In this document: positions 28,317 to 37,817 of the stretch, piece by piece
How the letters are laid out: every line of letters starts with the position of its first letter
How positions within the stretch are numbered: the stretch's first letter is position 1
Assembly: GCA_017302435.1 (NCBI GenBank)
Contig: JAFLDL010000025.1
Coordinates: forward strand, 1 to 64,000
Direction: 5' to 3'
Source of the DNA: Candidatus Accumulibacter necessarius
GTDB lineage: Bacteria; Pseudomonadota; Gammaproteobacteria; Burkholderiales; Rhodocyclaceae
Length of the DNA stretch: 64,000 nucleotides
Made by a program: the position numbers and the translations under genes
Notes under the pieces: generated by a model
What the model saw: only the letters and a program-made list of their open reading frames with translations
What the model was told of the DNA's origin: nothing
Databases searched by the model: none

Positions 28317-29282
28317 TCAGCGACCGGCCCGATAGCGATAGCGGTCGAGGCGAAACTGTGGGAGCTCGATCGTCGCCAGATAGGTGGGAGCCACCGCTTC
28401 CAGCGCCTTTGGCTGCCAGCCCGGGTAGTTGTGCAGGCCATCGCTGATGCTATCGACTTCCATAGAGCGCAGGTTGTCGGGCGACAGCGGCGGATTCGGC
28501 AATAGCCACATCAGGCCCGCCTGCAGGTAGGCCCAGCCACCGGTTCCCAGATCGATGATCCTGGGTGATTTGCCAACGAGCTGCGCGGTGTAGTCCACCA
28601 GTTCGCGCAGGTTATAGACCTTTGGTCCGCACAGGTCGTAGGTCTGTCCAAACGTCGACTGATCGGTCAGGCAGTCGGCAAAGGCCTCGGCGACGTCACC
28701 GACATAGACGGGCTGAAAGCGTGCCTTGCCGCCGCCAAGAGGCAGGATCGGGAACAGCTTGATCAGCTTGGCAAACATGTTCAGAAAGGCGTCGTCAGGC
28801 CCGAAAATGACCGACGGACGAAAAACCGTGACGTCCAGCTCATCCATGGCGGCGCGCACCAGCGTCTCACCCTCGCCCTTCGAGCACAGGTACTCGGATG
28901 GCGCGTCGAGCGCAGCCTTGAGCGCGCTCATGTGGACTAGGCGACTAACCCCGCTTTCCCGCATCGCGGCGACGATCTTCCGCGGCAGATCCACATGTGC
29001 CGCAGCGAAGCCCTTGCCGTAGGGCAGGCGAGAATCGCTGTCGTGCAGAATGCCGACCAGATTGATCACCGCATCCTGTCCCTGCATCAGCTGGGCGAGG
29101 ACGTGTGGATCATGAACGTTGGCCTCGACCATGCTGACAGTCGGCAGCATGATGAGCTTCTTGGTGTTTTCCCGATGACGGGTAGGTATCGTCACCCGCA
29201 CGCCACGTTCCGAAAGGCGACTGGCAATCCAACCGCCGACAAAACCACTACCGCCAATCAACAGCACGTTCTCGAGTTCCAT
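28317..29282 (-). CDS. NDUFA9-like NAD(P)-binding short-chain (SDR) protein
   Basis: 321-residue atypical SDR, beginning MELENVLLIGGSGFVGGWIA, with the Rossmann motif GGSGFVG at 10-16. MSALKAALDAPSEYLCSKGEGE contains the YxxxK-like segment, and VTVFRPSVIFGPDD is typical of NDUFA9/complex I 39-kDa-like proteins and UDP-sugar epimerase relatives. In bacteria the family is of unsettled function, with roles in quinone or lipid-linked metabolism proposed. It lies 40 bases downstream of slt on the same strand. Confidence 0.88.
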   Translation of the reverse strand: MELENVLLIGGSGFVGGWIASRLSERGVRVTIPTRHRENTKKLIMLPTVSMVEANVHDPHVLAQLMQGQDAVINLVGILHDSDSRLPYGKGFAAAHVDLPRKIVAAMRESGVSRLVHMSALKAALDAPSEYLCSKGEGETLVRAAMDELDVTVFRPSVIFGPDDAFLNMFAKLIKLFPILPLGGGKARFQPVYVGDVAEAFADCLTDQSTFGQTYDLCGPKVYNLRELVDYTAQLVGKSPRIIDLGTGGWAYLQAGLMWLLPNPPLSPDNLRSMEVDSISDGLHNYPGWQPKALEAVAPTYLATIELPQFRLDRYRYRAGR

Positions 29283-29322
29283 AGCATCCTACCGATGAAG
29301 TAAACGTCCGGGAAGCATCATT

Positions 29323-31266
29323 TTAAGGCAAATCCTCTCCCTTGACCTCGCCGCCGGTGCGTGGAGCGATAACGCCCAGTCGGCTCTTGAGGGTTTGCGG
29401 TTTGCCATCAAACAGGGCCGCGTAATAGAGGGAGTTGTTCATCACCTTTTTCACGTAATCGCGGGTTTCGGTGAAGGGAATGGTTTCGGCATAGACCGCG
29501 CCCTCCAACGGACGGTCTGCACGCCACCTGCGCGCGCGCCCGGGTCCGGCGTTGTAGGCGGCCGAGGCAAGTACCGGGTGATTGTCGAGACTTTCAAGGA
29601 CCAGGCGCATGTAGGTGGTACCCAGAAGCAGGTTGGTTTCGGTGTCGTTGACCCTGCCCTGATGGAAATCCTTGAGACCGATCTTGTTGGCCACCCATTT
29701 GGCGGTCGCCGGCATCAGCTGCATCAGGCCGGAAGCACCCACAGGCGACTTTGCGCTGGTGATGAAGCGGCTTTCCTGGCGCATCAGACCATAAACCCAG
29801 GCGTCGTCAAGCGCCTGATTCTGCGCAGCCGGTCGAACCTGGTCGCCATACGGCGCCAGGTAGCGCAACGAGTAGTCGTGTTCGGTGCGAGTGCGATCGG
29901 CGGCCGCAATCGCTCGGTCGTAATTGCCCGCGCGCAGGGCAATCTCGGATGCCGCCAGGAGTTCCCGGTCGCTCATCCCGCGCAAAGCCCAGTTCCATTC
30001 CCTGACGCCCTCCGTACGCAGGTTGAGGCGAAAGAAGGCCTGAGCACGTTGCACCCCAGGGGTCGCGCTGACCTGCAACAGTTCTTCCCTGCTCGGGGGC
30101 GGCGCCTTGGGCGGTGTCATGGTTGTCCGGCCCAGTTCATCATTCGCCAGACTACCGTAGAAGTCCGGCTGCCCAGCGATCCGGGCGAAGAACGCGTTGG
30201 CCTCTTCGAGCCGTCCGCCGGCACGGTAAGCGCGACCCAGCCAATAGACCCAGGCCGACTGCGCGGCGAGCGCGGGAGGCATTTTCTCTATCGTCGAGCG
30301 GACAGTGCCCCAGTCCTGCGCCCGCAGTGCCGCGCGGACCTTCCACGCCGCTGCGTCGTCCGAAAGGGCGACATCACCGGCCTGCCGGTACCACTCCATC
30401 GCTTCCGGCAGGTGCCGCTGCGCCGCCTGCCAGCCGATCTGACTCCATGCCCAGGATTTCTCGCCGGTCTTCAGCGACGGCGCGATCCTTTCCAGTTGAT
30501 CTGCCGCCATGCGCGGGTCGTTGCGCGCAATGCGCTGGATGGCCAGCGTCGCCAGTTCGCGCTGCATGCGGTTAGCCGAGAAATCGCTCGGCAATTTGAT
30601 GAGCCAGGGCAGCGGCGTGTCCGCGACGGTCTGGGCCAGCTTCTTGTCGGGCGCCTGGCTGGCTGGCAGGTAGTTCATAGTGTAGATGGCTGCCGATATC
30701 TTGTTGGCTTCAAACTGGCGTCGGATGCGCGCCCATACCGCGTCGGCCAGCACGCGCTTCTCGAGGATCAGCGCTTCAAGGACCGGGTAGCAGGGCTCCG
30801 GCGGTTCGAGCAGGGTCAGCCAGAGTGGCAAGGCGGCGTCGAGCACGCTTGCATCACCCTGTGCCTGCCGGCTCTGCAGCGCATAACAGGCCAGGTCCTG
30901 ATCAGGCTGTGCGAGCCGTGGAAACTCGGCATCAAACGCTGCCCACTGCTGCTTCCGGGCGAGCTGGCGGAGCCAGTCCACGCGAAGCTTCTCGGCCACA
31001 TAGGTGTTTTCGTGGCGGGCCAGAAAGGCGCCGACAGTCGCTGGCTCGCTATCCTTCAGATCAAGCAGGAGCTGCCAGTATTCAACGTAGGGTTCAAGCT
31101 CATGGCCCTGCAGCGAGGAAGCAAGACGCTCCAGTCTGGCCCGATCGCCGGCTCTGGCAGCGTCGCGCGCGGCCAGGAATTGCTCGTCGGCGGTCAGCGC
31201 AAGGGCAACGGCCGGGCCCAGAAAGAGGTGGATGAGGACGAGGAGGATTGCGCGGCGGAACTTCAT
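29323..31266 (-). CDS. slt: Soluble lytic murein transglycosylase
   Basis: Periplasmic enzyme that cleaves peptidoglycan glycan strands to 1,6-anhydromuropeptides. 647 residues from MKFRRAILLVLIHLF, an N-terminal signal peptide; an ATG nine codons upstream (31293) is less likely. The long alpha-helical superhelix domain (about 25-440) is followed by the SLT catalytic domain with VYGLMRQESRF (catalytic Glu), ASGLMQLMPATAKWV and ASAAYNAGPGRARRWR. It diverges from the 5-formyl-THF cyclo-ligase gene. Confidence 0.95.
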   Translation of the reverse strand: MKFRRAILLVLIHLFLGPAVALALTADEQFLAARDAARAGDRARLERLASSLQGHELEPYVEYWQLLLDLKDSEPATVGAFLARHENTYVAEKLRVDWLRQLARKQQWAAFDAEFPRLAQPDQDLACYALQSRQAQGDASVLDAALPLWLTLLEPPEPCYPVLEALILEKRVLADAVWARIRRQFEANKISAAIYTMNYLPASQAPDKKLAQTVADTPLPWLIKLPSDFSANRMQRELATLAIQRIARNDPRMAADQLERIAPSLKTGEKSWAWSQIGWQAAQRHLPEAMEWYRQAGDVALSDDAAAWKVRAALRAQDWGTVRSTIEKMPPALAAQSAWVYWLGRAYRAGGRLEEANAFFARIAGQPDFYGSLANDELGRTTMTPPKAPPPSREELLQVSATPGVQRAQAFFRLNLRTEGVREWNWALRGMSDRELLAASEIALRAGNYDRAIAAADRTRTEHDYSLRYLAPYGDQVRPAAQNQALDDAWVYGLMRQESRFITSAKSPVGASGLMQLMPATAKWVANKIGLKDFHQGRVNDTETNLLLGTTYMRLVLESLDNHPVLASAAYNAGPGRARRWRADRPLEGAVYAETIPFTETRDYVKKVMNNSLYYAALFDGKPQTLKSRLGVIAPRTGGEVKGEDLP

Positions 31267-31311
31267 GATAAGCTGGGATTCTTGTAAAAACACTGCGTTT
31301 CAGCATACCAC

Positions 31312-31935
31312 ATGGCTGCTCGGTTGACGCCTGTAATCAATGCCGAAAGCTGCGCAAGCACTCGCTTCGCTGACCGATGCGCGCTGCGCAAGGTGCTGAT
31401 CGAGCGCCGGCGCGCCCTGTCCGCAGAGAACTGTGTCGGCCTCTCGAACAGAATCTGTGCGCTCCTGCAGGCGGCCTTCCCGGAGTTCTCGGGCATGCGG
31501 GTCGCCTTTTGCTGGCCGTTCAAGCAGGAGCCGGACCTCAGGCCGCTGATCGAAAGCTGGTTCAGGGCGGGCAAGAAGGGCTTCACCGCATTGCTGCCGG
31601 TGGTGATCGATGAGCATCGGGCTCTGGTCTTTCGCGCCTGGTCGCCGGCTACGTTGATGGTCAGCGACCGCTACGGCATTCCGGCACCGGCGGCGGGCGA
31701 TTTCCTGATCCCCGAGGTGGTGCTGATCCCGGTCAATGGCTTCGATGCCGCGGGCTACCGCATCGGCTACGGCGGCGGTTATTTCGACCGCACGCTGGCG
31801 TCGCTCTCCCCCCGTCCGCTCGCAGTCGGCGTCGGCTTCGAACTGGCACGACTGGACTCGATCTGCCCTGAGCCGCACGATCAACCGCTCGATGTGATGG
31901 TCACCGAGGCCGGCGTCTTTCGGCCATCCAGATAG
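31312..31935 (+). CDS. 5-formyltetrahydrofolate cyclo-ligase
   Basis: Converts 5-formyl-THF to 5,10-methenyl-THF with ATP, recovering inhibitory folate. 207 residues. The N-terminal RKVLIERRRALSAEN segment and the C-terminal nucleotide-binding signature GFDAAGYRIGYGGGYFDRTLA are diagnostic of the YgfA family; YGIPAP lies between. Single gene, with its start about 45 bases from the slt start on the opposite strand. Confidence 0.95.
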   Translation: MAARLTPVINAESCASTRFADRCALRKVLIERRRALSAENCVGLSNRICALLQAAFPEFSGMRVAFCWPFKQEPDLRPLIESWFRAGKKGFTALLPVVIDEHRALVFRAWSPATLMVSDRYGIPAPAAGDFLIPEVVLIPVNGFDAAGYRIGYGGGYFDRTLASLSPRPLAVGVGFELARLDSICPEPHDQPLDVMVTEAGVFRPSR

Positions 31936-32032
31936 TCATCTGCCCGTTCGGCGCCGCTGGACGCCAGCGGCTGGCCAAGCCTGAGACAGCCCCGTTCGGT
32001 CGTGGCGCCCGGCAGGCGGTCGCTGACTTCGC

Positions 32033-32890
32033 TCAGCCGACCATCGTCGTCAGATCTTCGCGCAGGTCGCAGTACTCGTCTTCCTGCAGACCCAGATGAT
32101 CGAGCGCCCGATCTCCCATTCTTTCCCAGCTACTGTTGCTGCGCAGGCGGAAGTACTCGTCATGAAAATGCTCGGCCAGGGCGTTGATGGCAATCAACGT
32201 CAGTGCCTGCGAGCTGACGACTTCCTTGTCATCGAAGACCGACGGGTCGTGGTGGTAGAGAATCCCTTCGCAAATGGCCTCGGGCAGGAACCATCCCTTG
32301 GCTACCAGATAGCCAAGCGTCGCATGATCGGTGGCGTGACGCTCCTCCTCCACGGCCGTGAAGGGTCGGTCGCTGAGCTTTTCCGCCAGCGCCAGGGTCT
32401 GCCGGTAATCCGGAAACTTCTGCATCAGGATTGGAATGCCGACGTCGTGGAAGAGGCCGAAGCAGTAGGCCTCGTCCCGAGGGCCTCGCGGAATGGACAA
32501 CGCAATGTGGCTGGCGATGCCGGCCACTTTCTCGGCACTGTCCCAGAAACGTTCCAGGGATCCCGCCTTACCGGCAATAGCGGTTTTCAGCACGAGGCCG
32601 GTGACGATCTGCGCGGCCGACCGCATGCCGAGCAGGCTGACCGCCTGTGCGACCGAGCTGATCCTGCGGGACAGGCCAAAGAACGGGGAGTTCACCGTTT
32701 TCAGTACGGCCGCCGAGAGGCCAACATCGCCGCTGACCAGACGAACGATGACCCGCGGGTCGGGGTCGTCTCTCGTGAGTTCGTTTTCAAGTTGCACCAG
32801 CACCTGGGGCCTGGCTGGAATCGAGATGCCTGCCAGCGTTCTCTTGATAACCTCCGGTGGTAGCAACTTCGACATTTCTTTCCTCGCCAT
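32033..32890 (-). CDS. HDOD domain protein
   Basis: 285-residue protein consisting almost entirely of one HDOD domain, a divergent HD fold lacking the full metal-binding HD set. Signatures include LPPEV, VRLVSGDVGLSAAVLKTVNSPFFGLSRRISSVAQAV, LLGMRSAAQIVTGL, FGLFHDVGIPILMQ and ATDHATLGYLVAKGW. HDOD proteins act in regulatory networks often tied to c-di-GMP signalling, stress or motility. No partner domain or obvious neighbour defines its job here; the uvrD gene diverges from it. Confidence 0.9.
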   Translation of the reverse strand: MARKEMSKLLPPEVIKRTLAGISIPARPQVLVQLENELTRDDPDPRVIVRLVSGDVGLSAAVLKTVNSPFFGLSRRISSVAQAVSLLGMRSAAQIVTGLVLKTAIAGKAGSLERFWDSAEKVAGIASHIALSIPRGPRDEAYCFGLFHDVGIPILMQKFPDYRQTLALAEKLSDRPFTAVEEERHATDHATLGYLVAKGWFLPEAICEGILYHHDPSVFDDKEVVSSQALTLIAINALAEHFHDEYFRLRSNSSWERMGDRALDHLGLQEDEYCDLREDLTTMVG

Positions 32891-33129
32891 GTGGCGGTGT
32901 CGTCACCGCCAGGAGACCCCGCATCCAGCCTGATGCCGCGCCTGATCCGACCACCGCCGGCAGCCTTCTTGCTCCCGGCCACCCGAAGCTGACCAAATCC
33001 ATGTCCATCGAAAGTCTATTTCCGGTGCCAGCCGCATTGTAATCAGCAATCGCCAGCCCTGTCACGCGAAGCTTCCGGCTACGTCACGGCGGCTATAATC
33101 GTGCCTACTCCGCCAGGGAATCCTGATCC

Positions 33130-35301
33130 ATGTCCGTTCTGCTCGCCAATCTGAATGCGCCACAACTCGCTGCGGTCACGTTGCCGCCGCAGCACGCCCT
33201 GATTCTTGCCGGTGCCGGCAGCGGCAAGACGCGCGTGCTGACCACCCGCATTGCCTGGCTGATCTCGACCGGACAGGTCGGCCCGCAGGGTATCCTGGCG
33301 GTGACCTTCACCAACAAGGCGGCAAAGGAAATGCTGTCGCGCCTGGCGGCGATGCTGCCGATCAACACGCGCGGGATGTGGATCGGTACCTTTCACGGTC
33401 TCTGCAACCGCTTCCTGCGGGCACACCACCGCGAAGCAGGGCTGCCCGCGCAGTTTCAGATTCTCGATTCGGCCGACCAGCTGGCGGCGATCAAGCGCCT
33501 GCTGAAGACCCTCAACGTCGATGACCAGAAGTACCCGCCACGCGAGTTGATGCATTTCATCAATGCGCACAAGGAACAGGGCCTTCGTGCCGCCCAGGCG
33601 GAAGCCTATGACCACTACACCAGCTGCCGCGTTGAACTGTACACCGAGTATGAGGCGCAGTGCCGGCGTGAGGGCGTGGTCGACTTCGCCGAGTTGCTGC
33701 TGCGCTCATACGAGCTGCTGCAACGAAACGAGCCGCTCTGCCAGCACTATCAGGCGCGTTTTCGGCACATCCTGGTCGACGAGTTCCAGGACACCAACCG
33801 CCTCCAGTATGCCTGGCTGAAACTGCTGGCCGGCCGCGGCAGCGTGACCCCCGAGGCGCCGCCGGCGTGCATTTTCGCGGTCGGCGACGACGACCAGTCG
33901 ATCTACGCTTTTCGCGGTGCCGAGATCGGCAACATGCGCGACCTGCAACGCGAGTTCGAGTTGGCGAACGTGATCCGTCTGGAACAGAACTATCGTTCGC
34001 ATGGCAATATCCTCGACGCAGCCAACGCGCTGATCAAACAGAACCGTGGTCGCCTCGGCAAGAACTTGTGGACTGAAGCCGGCGCTGGCGAGCCGATCCG
34101 GGTTTTCGAGGCCTATTCGGATGTCGATGAGTCGCGTTTCATCGTCGACGAGGTTGCGGAACTCGTCCGCGAGGGTGTTCCCCGTCATCAGATTGCCCTG
34201 CTTTATCGCTCGAACGCGCAGTCACGCGTCCTTGAGCATCACTTGTTCACGGTAGGCGTGCCGTACCGCGTGCATGGTGGCCTGCGCTTCTTCGATCGGC
34301 AGGAGATCAAGCATGCGCTCGCCTACCTGCGCCTGATCGCCAATCCGGATGACGATACGGCCTTTGCCAGGGTGGTCAATTTTCCAACGCGCGGTATCGG
34401 CACGCGCAGCATCGAGGCGCTCCAGGAGGCGGCGCATGCTGCCAATTCGAGCCTTTACAACGCCGCCGCGAGCCTTGCCGGCAAGGCCGGGACGTCAGTC
34501 GCCAGGTTCGCCCGCTTGATCGAAGCCCTGCGTGCCGACACGCAGGCCCTTCTCCTGCCGGAAATGATCGATCACGTGATCGAGGCAAGCGGCCTGCGCC
34601 AGCACTATCTGGCCGACAGGGAGGGCCAGGACCGACTTGAGAACCTTGACGAACTGGTCAACGCGGCAGCCGCTTTCCTGCACGAAGAAGGCGATCCAAT
34701 CGACGATGGCGAGGCCACGATGGATGGCGGGCCGCTCGCTTCCTTTCTGGCGCATGCCTCGCTGGAGGCTGGCGAGCACCAGGCTGGCGAGGGAGAGGAA
34801 GCAGTGCAGTTGATGACCGTCCATGCTGCCAAGGGGCTGGAGTTCGACGTCGTCTTCATCACAGGTCTCGAACAGGGTCTTTTCCCGCACGAGAACGCAG
34901 CGCAGGAGCGCGACGGGCTGGAGGAGGAGCGGCGGTTGATGTACGTGGCCGTTACCCGCGCCCGTCATCGTCTCTACCTGAGCCACGCGCAGACCCGCCT
35001 GCTGCACGGACAGACGCGCTACTGCCTGCCTTCGGGCTTTCTCGACGAACTGCCGGCAACGCTGCTGCGCAAGATCAACCGGGGAGCCACTGGCGCCAGA
35101 CCGGCCGCGAGCGCTGGCTGGCAGCCACCAGCCGTCGCCGGCGGTCTGCGGATTGGCCAGAATGTGCGCCATGCGAAGTTCGGTCTCGGGGTCATCGTGT
35201 CTACCGAAGGCTCTGGACCAGAAACCCGCGTACAGGTCAATTTCGGCGCCTGCGGCGTGAAGTGGCTGGCGCTCGAGTACGCCCGACTGACGCCGGCCTG
35301 A
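33130..35301 (+). CDS. uvrD: ATP-dependent DNA helicase UvrD/PcrA family
   Basis: Superfamily 1A 3'-5' helicase for nucleotide excision and mismatch repair. 723 residues with all motifs: I GAGSGKTRVLTTR, Ia TFTNKAAKEM, II LVDEFQDTN, III GDDDQSIYAFRGA, IV RLEQNYRS, V MTVHAAKGLEFDVVF and VI AVTRARHRLYL. The C-terminus keeps the Tudor-like segment (RIGQNVRHAKFGLGVIV...RVQVNFG), which binds RNA polymerase in PcrA/UvrD. A TATAAT hexamer about 40 bases before the ATG is a likely -10. The downstream hairpin at 35418-35436 may terminate it. Confidence 0.96.
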   Translation: MSVLLANLNAPQLAAVTLPPQHALILAGAGSGKTRVLTTRIAWLISTGQVGPQGILAVTFTNKAAKEMLSRLAAMLPINTRGMWIGTFHGLCNRFLRAHHREAGLPAQFQILDSADQLAAIKRLLKTLNVDDQKYPPRELMHFINAHKEQGLRAAQAEAYDHYTSCRVELYTEYEAQCRREGVVDFAELLLRSYELLQRNEPLCQHYQARFRHILVDEFQDTNRLQYAWLKLLAGRGSVTPEAPPACIFAVGDDDQSIYAFRGAEIGNMRDLQREFELANVIRLEQNYRSHGNILDAANALIKQNRGRLGKNLWTEAGAGEPIRVFEAYSDVDESRFIVDEVAELVREGVPRHQIALLYRSNAQSRVLEHHLFTVGVPYRVHGGLRFFDRQEIKHALAYLRLIANPDDDTAFARVVNFPTRGIGTRSIEALQEAAHAANSSLYNAAASLAGKAGTSVARFARLIEALRADTQALLLPEMIDHVIEASGLRQHYLADREGQDRLENLDELVNAAAAFLHEEGDPIDDGEATMDGGPLASFLAHASLEAGEHQAGEGEEAVQLMTVHAAKGLEFDVVFITGLEQGLFPHENAAQERDGLEEERRLMYVAVTRARHRLYLSHAQTRLLHGQTRYCLPSGFLDELPATLLRKINRGATGARPAASAGWQPPAVAGGLRIGQNVRHAKFGLGVIVSTEGSGPETRVQVNFGACGVKWLALEYARLTPA

Positions 35302-35371
35302 CGCGGGCGGCAGAGGAACGGACGACCGACTCACACCATGACGCGTGTCTGGGGTGTTTGCCCACCGATTG

Positions 35372-35380
35372 TGTGGATAA
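35372..35380 (-). other. Single perfect DnaA-box sequence
   Basis: TGTGGATAA on the plus strand is TTATCCACA on the minus strand, a perfect 9-mer DnaA box. It lies in the 198-base gap after uvrD. No clustered boxes or AT-rich unwinding region accompany it, so it is not an origin. Confidence 0.4.
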
Positions 35381-35417
35381 GCCTGTGGAAGGCCCAGCTG
35401 AAGAGGCATCAAGTGGC

Positions 35418-35436
35418 AGCCAGCAATGGCTTTTTT
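35418..35436 (+). terminator. Probable rho-independent terminator after uvrD
   Basis: A five-base-pair stem AGCCA/TGGCT has a GCAA tetraloop and runs straight into a run of T (TTTTTG). The stem is short but the layout is typical. Confidence 0.5.
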
Positions 35437-35499
35437 GCGCTTGCCTAGAAAGCGGGCGCGACACTAGACTGTGACGTTACGCAAAGTGAGGAGATCGTG

Positions 35500-36474
35500 A
35501 TGCCATTTGCCATTCGTATTCATCAGACCGGTGGCCCCGAAGTCATGTGCTGGGAAGAAATGGAAGTCGGCGATCCGGCACCCGGTGAGGCACGCGTGCG
35601 TCACCAGGCCGTCGGTCTCAACTACATCGACATCTACCATCGCAGCGGCCTTTATCCGCTGCAGTTACCGAATGGCCTCGGCCTGGAGGCTGCCGGCGTG
35701 GTCGAGGCCGTCGGCGCCGGGGTCAGCGAGCTTTGCCCGGGTGATCGCGTTGCCTATGCGGGTGGTCCGGTCGGAGCCTACAGCCAAGTGCGCTGCCTGC
35801 CCGCCGACCGGCTGCTGAAGCTGTCGGATGCGGTGGACTTTCGCACGGCAGCGGCGATGATGTTGCAGGGCCTGACCAGTGCCTATCTGCTGCGCCGCAC
35901 CTATCGCGTGCAGCCTGGTGACTTCGTGCTGATCCATGCCGCAGCGGGCGGCGTTGGCCTGATCGCCTGCCAGTGGGCAAAGGCGCTCGGGGCAACGGTG
36001 ATCGGCACCGTCTCTGGCCCGGCCAAGGCGGCGCTGGCGGCCGCGCATGGCTGCGACCACGTGATCGACTATACGCACGAAAACTTTCCTCGCCGGGTAC
36101 GTGATATCACCGCCGGCGAGGGAGTGGCAGTGGTCTACGATGGAGTTGGCAAGGACACCTTTGCGGGCTCGCTTGACAGCCTGCGAACCTGCGGCATGCT
36201 CGTCAGTTTCGGCAACGCATCTGGTCCGGTCCCGCCATTCGACCCGCTGTTGCTGTCGCAGAAAGGCTCGCTGTTCCTGACCCGGCCGACGCTGATGCAT
36301 TATACGGCCAGGCGCGATGACCTGGTGGCGCTGGGCGCCGAGCTGTTCGACGTGGTCGGCTCGGGCAAGGTGAGAGTCGAGATCAATCAGACTTACCCGC
36401 TGGCCGAAGTGGCCACCGCGCATCGCGACCTCGAAGCACGCAGGCATACCGGATCGACGATCCTGCTGCCCTGA
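35500..36474 (+). CDS. NADPH:quinone oxidoreductase (zeta-crystallin type)
   Basis: 324-residue medium-chain dehydrogenase/reductase without zinc ligands, QOR1 type. GroES-like N-terminal half with VGLNYIDIYHRSGLYP, then Rossmann motif HAAAGGVGLIACQWAKALG and the NADPH-side segment VVYDGVGKDTF. It reduces quinones by one or two electrons in characterised relatives. ATG at 35500, seven bases after GAGGAG, is preferred; a GTG immediately before it (35497) is also possible. Its stop overlaps the next start (TGATG), so it is coupled to the TAXI protein gene. Confidence 0.93.
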   Translation: MPFAIRIHQTGGPEVMCWEEMEVGDPAPGEARVRHQAVGLNYIDIYHRSGLYPLQLPNGLGLEAAGVVEAVGAGVSELCPGDRVAYAGGPVGAYSQVRCLPADRLLKLSDAVDFRTAAAMMLQGLTSAYLLRRTYRVQPGDFVLIHAAAGGVGLIACQWAKALGATVIGTVSGPAKAALAAAHGCDHVIDYTHENFPRRVRDITAGEGVAVVYDGVGKDTFAGSLDSLRTCGMLVSFGNASGPVPPFDPLLLSQKGSLFLTRPTLMHYTARRDDLVALGAELFDVVGSGKVRVEINQTYPLAEVATAHRDLEARRHTGSTILLP

Positions 36475-37817
36475 TGGAGCGTTTGCGTGCCCGGCTGGTC
36501 GCTCTCCGTTACATGCTGGCGACGGCATGGCCGATCGTCCTCATCACGGCAATCGGTTTCATCGTCGCCTATCAGTTCGTCGCGCCAGAGCCGCCCCGGC
36601 GCATAACGATCACCACCGGCAGCGAAGCCGGCGCCTATTATGCCTATGCCCGGCGCTATGCGGCCGTGCTGGCTGCGAGGGGCATCACGCTCGAGGTGAT
36701 GACCTCGGCGGGTTCGCACCAGAACCTCGAGCGCCTCGAGAAAGGTGAAGCTGACGTTGCTTTCGTGCAGGGAGGGATTGGTGCCAGGGCCTCCAGCGAC
36801 GACGACGATGAACCCGGCCCCCTGCGTTCGCTCGGCAGCGTGGCCTACGAGCCCGTGTGGGTCTTTTATCGCGGCGAGCAGCGAGTCGATAAGCTGTATC
36901 AACTCGCCGGCCGGCGCGTCGCCGTCGGCGAGGACGGCAGTGGTATTCGGGGTCTCGCGCTGCAGTTGCTCGAGGCCAACGATATCAAGCCCGACAGCCC
37001 CGATCTGCTGCCGCTGGCTGGGCTGACCGCAGCCGAGGCGCTGCAGCAGAGCGAGATCGACGCGGCCTTCATTGTCGCCGCTCAGGAAGCGCCTGTCGTC
37101 CAGGTCATGCTGCGTTCGCCGGGACTGCGGGTGGTCGGCTTGAGCCAGGCCGACGCCTATCTGCGCCGTTTCCCTTTTCTGTCGAAGGTCGTGCTGCCGC
37201 GTGGGGTCGTTGATCTGGTGCGCGATGTGCCACCGCGAGATACGGCGCTGCTGGCAACCACGGCCAATGTCATCGTTCGCGACGATCTGCATCCGGCGTT
37301 GGCCAGTCTGTTGCTGCAGGCAATGACCGAGGTTAACGGCAGGGGCGGTTTTTTCCAGCGTGCCGGCGAATTCCCGGCTTACAAGGATCAGAGCTTTCCC
37401 CTGTCGACCGACGCCGCGCGCTATTACCAGTCCGGGCCACCCTTCCTGCAGCGCTATCTGCCTTTCTGGCTGGCGGTGCTCGTCGAGCGCCTGTTCGTGA
37501 TGATCCTGCCGCTGGTCATGGTCCTGCTGCCACTGTTGAAATTCGCGCCGGCAATCTACAGTTGGCGAGTACGTTCGAAGATTGTCCGTTGCTACGGTGA
37601 TCTGAAGTTCCTCGAAAATGATCTCCGCCAGCACTACAACCCCCCACAGCATCCGGAATACGTGGCCCACCTTGAGCGCATCGAGAACACAGCCAGCACA
37701 CTCAATATTCCACTGGCCTTCAGCGATCTGCTTTACACTCTGCGGGAGCACATCAACCTGGTTCGTGAGGAGCTTCACCGGCTCGCCACGACTCATGACA
37801 AGGACCAAGAACAATGA
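36474..37817 (+). CDS. TAXI family TRAP-type substrate-binding protein, membrane-anchored at both ends
   Basis: 447 residues. An N-terminal membrane segment (about 17-37, VLITAIGFIVAYQFV) is followed by a TAXI periplasmic binding domain: ITITTGSEAGAYYAYARRYAAVL, LEKGEADVAFVQGG and VAVGEDGSGIRGLALQLL. Near residues 335-360 a second hydrophobic segment (RLFVMILPLVMVLLPLL) leads to an approximately 85-residue charged helical tail, predicted cytoplasmic. Ordinary TAXI proteins are soluble and about 320 residues, paired with fused DctQM permeases; no permease gene is adjacent. A ligand-sensing rather than transport role is therefore conceivable. Overlaps both neighbours. Confidence 0.85.
   Translation: MERLRARLVALRYMLATAWPIVLITAIGFIVAYQFVAPEPPRRITITTGSEAGAYYAYARRYAAVLAARGITLEVMTSAGSHQNLERLEKGEADVAFVQGGIGARASSDDDDEPGPLRSLGSVAYEPVWVFYRGEQRVDKLYQLAGRRVAVGEDGSGIRGLALQLLEANDIKPDSPDLLPLAGLTAAEALQQSEIDAAFIVAAQEAPVVQVMLRSPGLRVVGLSQADAYLRRFPFLSKVVLPRGVVDLVRDVPPRDTALLATTANVIVRDDLHPALASLLLQAMTEVNGRGGFFQRAGEFPAYKDQSFPLSTDAARYYQSGPPFLQRYLPFWLAVLVERLFVMILPLVMVLLPLLKFAPAIYSWRVRSKIVRCYGDLKFLENDLRQHYNPPQHPEYVAHLERIENTASTLNIPLAFSDLLYTLREHINLVREELHRLATTHDKDQEQ

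Noticed and set aside
29395-31287. Plus-strand open frame of 630 codons opposite slt
   Set aside because: Mirror frame of the transglycosylase gene; composition is Arg/Gln/Gly-rich, without family signatures or a ribosome site.
35372-35380. Replication origin suggested by a perfect DnaA box after uvrD
   Set aside because: Only one box, no AT-rich region, and no dnaA/dnaN context. A single 9-mer is expected by chance at this scale.
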